DNA from: Aldrovandia affinis
Lineage: Eukaryota; Chordata; Actinopteri; Notacanthiformes; Halosauridae
DNA: 64,000 nt
Reading direction: 5' to 3'
NCBI GenBank assembly: GCA_029706075.1
Contig: JAINUG010000047.1
Span: 1,558,675 to 1,622,674 of the forward strand
In this document: positions 58,358 to 64,000 of the stretch, piece after piece
Layout: every line of letters begins with the position of its first letter
Position numbering within the stretch: the stretch's first letter is position 1
Made by a program: the position numbers and the translations under genes
Notes under the pieces: generated by a model
What the model saw: the letters and a program-made list of their open reading frames with translations, nothing else
Databases searched by the model: none
Told to the model about the DNA's origin: nothing

Positions 58358-61262
58358 AGGCAGGATCACAATTGTGAATGGGCTTTCAAAAGAAAAAGGA
58401 GGGGGGAATTAAGAAATCATTGGGAGAAATTTGTTTTAAAAATGTTTAAAGAATACATGTTTATAAGAATAATAGTAGGCCCATTCTTTTAGTAATTAAA
58501 AACTTGAGCCATTGTGGGAGTATACACTGAAAAACAATGTGCTTTGTTGGAGATCTCCCTTTGAACGATTTCACTCTAGGCCATCTCATGTCAAGTGATA
58601 ATCATTCTGCAATGTTTTCCAGCTGCTGCCATGGAGATGTTGCACTGTATCTCGAACTGGCAGTGTCTCCCGGTTCCCTCTGCCAGGGATCTCAGGGTTA
58701 TTGTTCCTATGTTTATGTACGGAAATACTCAGCTCATTTCCAGGACTTAGTTGGTGCTGTTATCCTGCAGGTGCTGTTTGTGCCAGAGGAACACTTGTGC
58801 ATCAAAATGATCAATAAAGACTCTGAATAAGCAGCTTTATTTTCATTACAGAATTCAGGACAGTATACAGCTATCAAAGCAATGTATATAAAGACAATGT
58901 AAAGTATAGGACAGTTTACTTTTGGGTAAGGGAAAGGAAGGGTCTGTGCAGAGCTTACATTTAAATTTGCTTTAACAATAGTTGATTTTTGTTGAGACAG
59001 CAGTTTTATTTCAGCAAGCTTTGGGAAAAAACCTTTAATTAAAGCAAACTATTCCAACACAGAGGAAACACTTTTTTATACCAATAGAAGCACCTCATGC
59101 TGAAGAGACTCCAACAGAACACTGTGAACATTGGTACTATGTTCAGGATTATAAAAGTATATAAAAAACAGATTCTCAGACATCTTGTGTGAATCACAAT
59201 GTCTATTTAAATTGTTATTACAATATAACTGTGTCCCATTATATTCACATACCGGTAAATGGAATAAGTTGCCATAGTGTTTTAAGATAATTGTCAGTAT
59301 TGCTATCATTCAAATACTGCAAATAGGATATTTCAATAGACTTACTTTCAGGCAATTACAGGAGATTTTTTGAATTGCTAGAAACAGGTATTTGTTTTGT
59401 TTGGAGCCCTGTGAAGCTTTTCAAGAGATTTAATTGATTGAACCACTAGAAACACTGTGGAGAGAATTATGGCTGTCAGAGTAATTACATTTTGAAAATG
59501 AACCATTTTAAAGTCTTCTTATAACTTATTGAGACTCAGCTGAAATGAAATTCTCCTCTACAACAATGACCAAGGACCACTGGTCAGGATCCATGTATAG
59601 TATGTGGAACTCAGCTTTAAGCACAAATCAAAATGAACTGGCTATTCTATTCTTTATTTCAAATAACTTTCTGTTCAAAGATTAACATTGTCCCCTACAA
59701 TAATTTGAGTCATTACTAGGGATCACCAACAGATGGCACAAAGCCAGAGTACACATTTGTATTCATAAATGAACTCACATACCATGACTTAACAAATGAA
59801 TGTGGTTCTCTGGTAACCAGGGCATTTGTTTCAAAATGGTAAATTCTGTGGCAGATTTTGTATTCAGACTGTTTAAATAATATTCAAGGCATTTTTTTAA
59901 CTGAAGCAACCATTTCGTTATTATATTAGTAGTACATAATCTATTACCCACTCTTCCGTTTCTTTTATATTTGTTGTAAATCACACTACTCAATTGAAGA
60001 GTGTTTTTCCAAAACTCACATTTTTGAAACATTTTAATTGGTGGAGTTTGCAGGAAAAATCACATTTTAATACTTATATCCCTAAGAATAATAGTGTAAA
60101 AGTAAACCTGAAAATATCTAACCATCAGAAAAACAATACCCTCCTTGAAAAATATGGTTTATCAAAACTCACTCTTCAATTTGTAGCAGTCAATGACAAA
60201 ATTTCTCTGTCCAACAATTCAGAGCAGGTGTAGTTCCTGCTTTGTTTAAATACCAGTACTGTATACCTGTCCCTACATAAGAACACTTTGTCAAATTTCA
60301 CTGTTTCCAAGAACAAGCACTGAAAGCAGGCACACATGAAAGCAAATAACAAAGAATGAACAGGATTGTTTCTGTTTGTTCTATGCAGTGGGAAAGCTAC
60401 TTGTGGTGAAATGGGAAATTTGGGAGTCAACTCCTAGTTGGACTTACCAGAAATCAAACGATCATCATCAATCAAACTAAAGTAACTAAAGTTTCCAAAA
60501 GAAAGTGTTTACAAAGTCTTAATGTAGGCCTACTGCTATAAAACAATCCTGACAATGGCACCCTGTCTGACAGGAGTGATTGCTAGAATGTCCTCTCCTT
60601 GACCTGAGGACTTGTGTCATTAAAATCAGAGTGCTCCTCTCAATCCACGTAGCATCATGCTTGACATATCTTACAACAGGCTGGCAGCAATGGCCATATC
60701 CCACAGCTAACACCAATGTGGAGAAAGGGGGTGGAAGAGGTCAATAGAAATTTGAGCTGGACTTCCCAGGAATTAAACCATGGTCTCCCATGCCACAGCC
60801 AGACAGTCTTGCCACATTATTAGGAAATCCTTAAAGAGGTCAGTATTGTTCTAATACCAAGCTCAAACTGAAAAACGGGGGCAAGATGAACATTCATCAC
60901 AGTGATCTGTACCACAACATGATGTGGTTTTAATTGTACCATTTAAGCTATTCCTGTGGGCAGAATGAGAGCCGCAACACATTTGTACTGGCAAAATATC
61001 CACATTTCTATGAATCACATTCAAGATGGCTTCTTTTTTCCCCACTCGCGCAGCATTGCAGAGCTGCAGAGATCTCTCTGTGAAAAAAAGAGTACAAAAT
61101 CATACCAAATTTGACTCTATTTCCTCTATTTGTGGAGAATCCTTGGGTACATCTCTCATCATATTGGTTGTATCATGGAACAGGAAACATATCCTTCTAT
61201 GTCCTCTGCAGAAAACCTCACACTGTGCTCTGCGTCACATACAGCATCGTAACAGGTCTTCC
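58358..61262. other. No gene seen
   Basis: AT-rich intergenic DNA; no motif, RNA or element edge supported. Confidence 0.5.
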
Positions 61263-62401
61263 CAGGGGCGTCGTAGCAGGGGAAAAGGGGAACTGACTAC
61301 CTAGGGCCCCAAGTGGGGGAGGGCCCTTGAAAAGCCTGGAATTTAAAAAAACCTATTTGTCTGCAATTTTTAATTTCTAAGTAATTCGTGTCATTACTAA
61401 ATTATATTGGCTTAATAAATAGGTTGAGAGACTGAACTTTGTATCCATAAAAATATTGGAGGCTCTCTGGGCCCCCTCCCCTCTCAAAAGCGCAAATGGT
61501 TTAGTCCGCCCCCCTGCACGAAGTAGGTATGTTACAATTCCCGTGCGCAGTGGCGGTCTAGATGTGCCTGTGTCCCTGTGCGAGCGATTATGAGAGACTA
61601 TGGCCATACCCAAAAAATGCAGGCTTTTCAAGGGCTGTCGGGTTTTTTTTTCCACCATATGTCTGTGATATAACGTAGTTGAAAACTCGATACTCCATCT
61701 TGTTTCCAAAATTTGATTAAACATTGCTCGGTTTGGTCATACACTACACTTCAGAGTCAGACTCGTGTTTAGTGCTTTCAAGTTCAGGACTAAATAAAAG
61801 GTATCCAGGACGTTAATATAAAATGTGATCTTGTTTCTGGTGAAATTTCATTGAAATCTAATTATCTTTATTTTCAAGAAAGTTATGGGCATTTATGTTA
61901 TTGAATCACAGCTTTTGTTTCAAGATCATTGAAAAACAATAGGGGTCAATATGCAAATTTCCGAGTGTAAAAATGGCCATAACTTCCTTAAAACCTAAGA
62001 TATGAGAGTGAATAAGATATCAAATTAAAGGTATGTTCATGCTCTATCTGGTGGTATAAGTTGCACTAGATTTATAACAAACTTTGTAACATACCTACAC
62101 TAACATTTCGTCGCCAAACACGGCTAATCACGCTGACTAGTGCTGATGCTGGAGCCCGCAAGTTTCAGTCAATCATGTCTTTCCAGAAGAAAGTGAAGTC
62201 GGGGTATCAAAAAAGAAAAGAAAGAGATGTGGTATAAGCAGTTCATTAGCGATTACCCTCATAACCACTACAGATTCATGTGTATAGTTGTTGATTCAAT
62301 TAAAACAATTCTAAAGATGCGTGAGAGTCATGGGTCAAGAGGGGAAGGGGGCCCACAAGACTGCATATGTATAGGGCCCAGAATTGTGTGCTACGCCCCT
62401 G
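61263..62401. mobile_element. Non-autonomous hAT element, copy 2 (1.14 kb)
   Basis: Ends CAGGGGCGTCGTAGC and GCTACGCCCCTG, with an exact 8-bp target duplication GGTCTTCC (61255-61262, 62402-62409). Shorter than copy 1 by internal loss. ATG at 62176 begins MSFQKKVKSGYQKRKERD followed by a stop, a remnant of a basic first exon of a transposase. Confidence 0.93.
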
Positions 62402-62409
62402 GGTCTTCC

Positions 62410-63120
62410 TAACTTCTTTAATAAATATGAGAATTTTCACCACGTAGGATATGACTCATAGGATATCAGTTGACGTTGACTCCGGGAAATTAAGGAATCA
62501 TTAAAAAGCACAATTTTACATGCTTACTGAAAACATAAACTTATTAACATATATTGATATATAATTACATTTATTTCTCCAAGGAACACCTCTTGATTTA
62601 TGTCTCTATTACATATTTGATATATTGTATAAATTACTGCTTCGTAAAGAAAAACTATTTCAAGTTTGCTGTTCATAGCAAGGGGGAAATTAGACTGATC
62701 GTTAAATGGTGTGTAAGTCAGTGTATGAATCAGAATCATGGCAGTAGCCTACTTACTTAGCCTATATATAATTGTTCCTGAACTTCTGAATAGAATAGAA
62801 CAATTTCAAATGTCCTGACTTGCTTTTTTCTGGAAGACTCATCTGACCTATCGGAAAACCACGAAAAGGCTAACTCAGAAAGTCTGCGAGGACAGGGCCA
62901 AACCAATACACACTGATCTTCTGAATTAATTTGTGTTAGAATGACCCATTAATGAACAATTCAAATAGCAAAACACAACGCCAGAACACCGAATGAGCAC
63001 GCAAGCATATTACCAACCCAATCACAATAGGATACTGGCATTAAGTAAATCCAAAGCTAAGTAGGTGGAGGCTTGAAAATCATTAATTTAAACGCAGTAA
63101 CGAATAGCACGGTATCCCCC
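62410..63120. other. Unassigned upstream flank
   Basis: AT-rich sequence before the GC-box region; nothing recognised. Confidence 0.45.
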
Positions 63121-63243
63121 TTCTGCGTAGGGAGGAGGCGGTTTCGGGGATTCACGATCATATTGTGTGGGCGGAGCTCACCGAATGCAGTAGGTTGACA
63201 GCCGGAGCGGAGCTGACAGTCAGCAAAGCGGTACTCGTAAACG
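63121..63243 (+). promoter_or_regulatory. Possible GC-box promoter and untranslated first exon
   Basis: A local rise in G+C with GGAGGAGGCGG (63130) and GGGCGGAGC (63169, an Sp1-type GC box), followed by a good donor AACG|GTAAGG at 63243/63244. This resembles a TATA-less promoter with a short non-coding first exon. No transcript evidence is available. Confidence 0.4.
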
Positions 63244-63943
63244 GTAAGGTCCCAGGGTTTTATATAGGCTAAAATAAGGCTGCACACATAGATTTTCTTA
63301 ACTTGCAACATGGTTTTGATTTGGACTCAGTTAAAGCACAAAAACGTTAAGTGTAAGGTTCGTGTTATAGGCTACACAGAAATGACAGCTGGATAATGGG
63401 GGTAAGATTTAAAACAATTTCTCATGTAATTTTTACAATCTATCACTATCTATTTACAAATTTCATTTTTAAGAATACATTAATCTATGTGTTTTGTTGC
63501 CTCTGATGTAAAATAGCTTTCTATTCCATTATTTTGATTTCACCATATGTTATAAGGTAGTTTCAACGAACTTTGATAGCAGCCTTCATCACCCCGACAG
63601 TCACGCGTTCGGAGAAGTGAACCAAAGTTGAAACGTTTGTGTTCGACGCTGTGTGGTCTCTAATTTCACTTTATATATCTATTCGGTGTCGAGAAGTGTA
63701 TGTTGTTATAATGTTACGTTAATAGGTGGTCGATTTGTGGATGGATTTTTGTCTAGCTATAGGCTACTGTATAAACGGCGTCCATTCCACAGCTCAGATA
63801 TTATTCCCTGTTGTGAGCATAAGGAAACACATTTTGATCTTAAACATATTCATCCATATTCATAAAGAAAGTAGCCTATACGACGTGTGGGTAGGCCTGG
63901 TGCTTTTTTAAATTATTATTATAACGCTTGTTTTGCATTTCAG

Positions 63944-64000
63944 GTGATTTAAGTGCCTCTCATTTGATTTTTGAATGATCTCTGGTAATCCGGGGTTCTG
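63944..64000 (+). CDS. Possible start exon of a gene continuing beyond the window
   Basis: Acceptor TTTTGCATTTCAG ends at 63943. The exon would then have 31 untranslated bases and an ATG at 63975 reading MISGNPGF before the window ends. It would pair with the donor at 63243. Only nine codons are visible, so the product cannot be named and the call could be chance. Confidence 0.3.

Noticed and set aside
1-64000. CRISPR arrays, operons, phage or plasmid functions
   Set aside because: No regularly spaced repeats or prokaryotic gene organisation; all coding evidence is spliced eukaryotic genes or eukaryotic transposons.

Overview
This window is vertebrate nuclear DNA, most likely from a ray-finned (teleost) fish. 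The evidence is spliced genes with GT/AG introns, a U1 snRNA and a tRNA-Asp, a fish-style Pim-like kinase, and a dense mix of L2/CR1-type LINEs, Tc1-like, hAT and other DNA transposons, tRNA-derived SINEs and LTR elements. No bacterial operon, CRISPR array or phage structure is present.

Layout. 1-1590: 5' half (endonuclease) of a LINE on the minus strand. 2030-3477: small-RNA cluster with a decayed tRNA-Ser-like gene, an intact-looking tRNA-Asp(GTC) and a U1 snRNA. 3723-4305: first copy of a repeat that recurs at 20663. 6005-14054: the one convincing intact protein gene, a Pim-like Ser/Thr kinase. My eight-exon model totals 1176 nt, is open throughout (391 aa) and has a CCAAT/CRE/TATA promoter. 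Its last intron carries a young gypsy-type LTR retrotransposon in antisense. 14416-19529: TIR-bounded element, Tc1-type MITE, solo LTR, two SINEs and a Tc1 fragment. 19608-20688: exons of an unrecognised gene with two Cys-containing modules, broken by an in-frame stop.

21071-27120: decayed hAT transposase, then a minus-strand LINE split by a nested palindromic element at 25161-26510. 28629-30901: DNA transposon with TAA target duplications holding an internal direct duplication. 30924-31483: deleted Tc1 element. 39420-47815: one L2 LINE interrupted by three different elements (CR1, Tc1, hAT), two of them with exact target duplications. 48362-50358: a Tc1 element carrying a solo LTR. 53483-54870: old CR1 copy. 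55037-56035: short-TIR element. 61263-62401: second copy of the hAT element. 63100-64000: GC-box region, possible untranslated first exon and a possible start codon of a gene running out of the window.

How the parts relate. The kinase is the only gene here that looks able to make a protein; its acidic/basic N-terminal extension is built from symmetric phase 1-1 exons, of which at least one looks duplicated. The tRNA-Asp and U1 genes are ordinary host small-RNA genes. Almost everything else is transposable-element sediment, and the nesting order gives relative ages. Long stretches (31.5-34.1, 34.5-38.7, 50.4-53.5, 56.0-61.2 kb) show no gene I can support.
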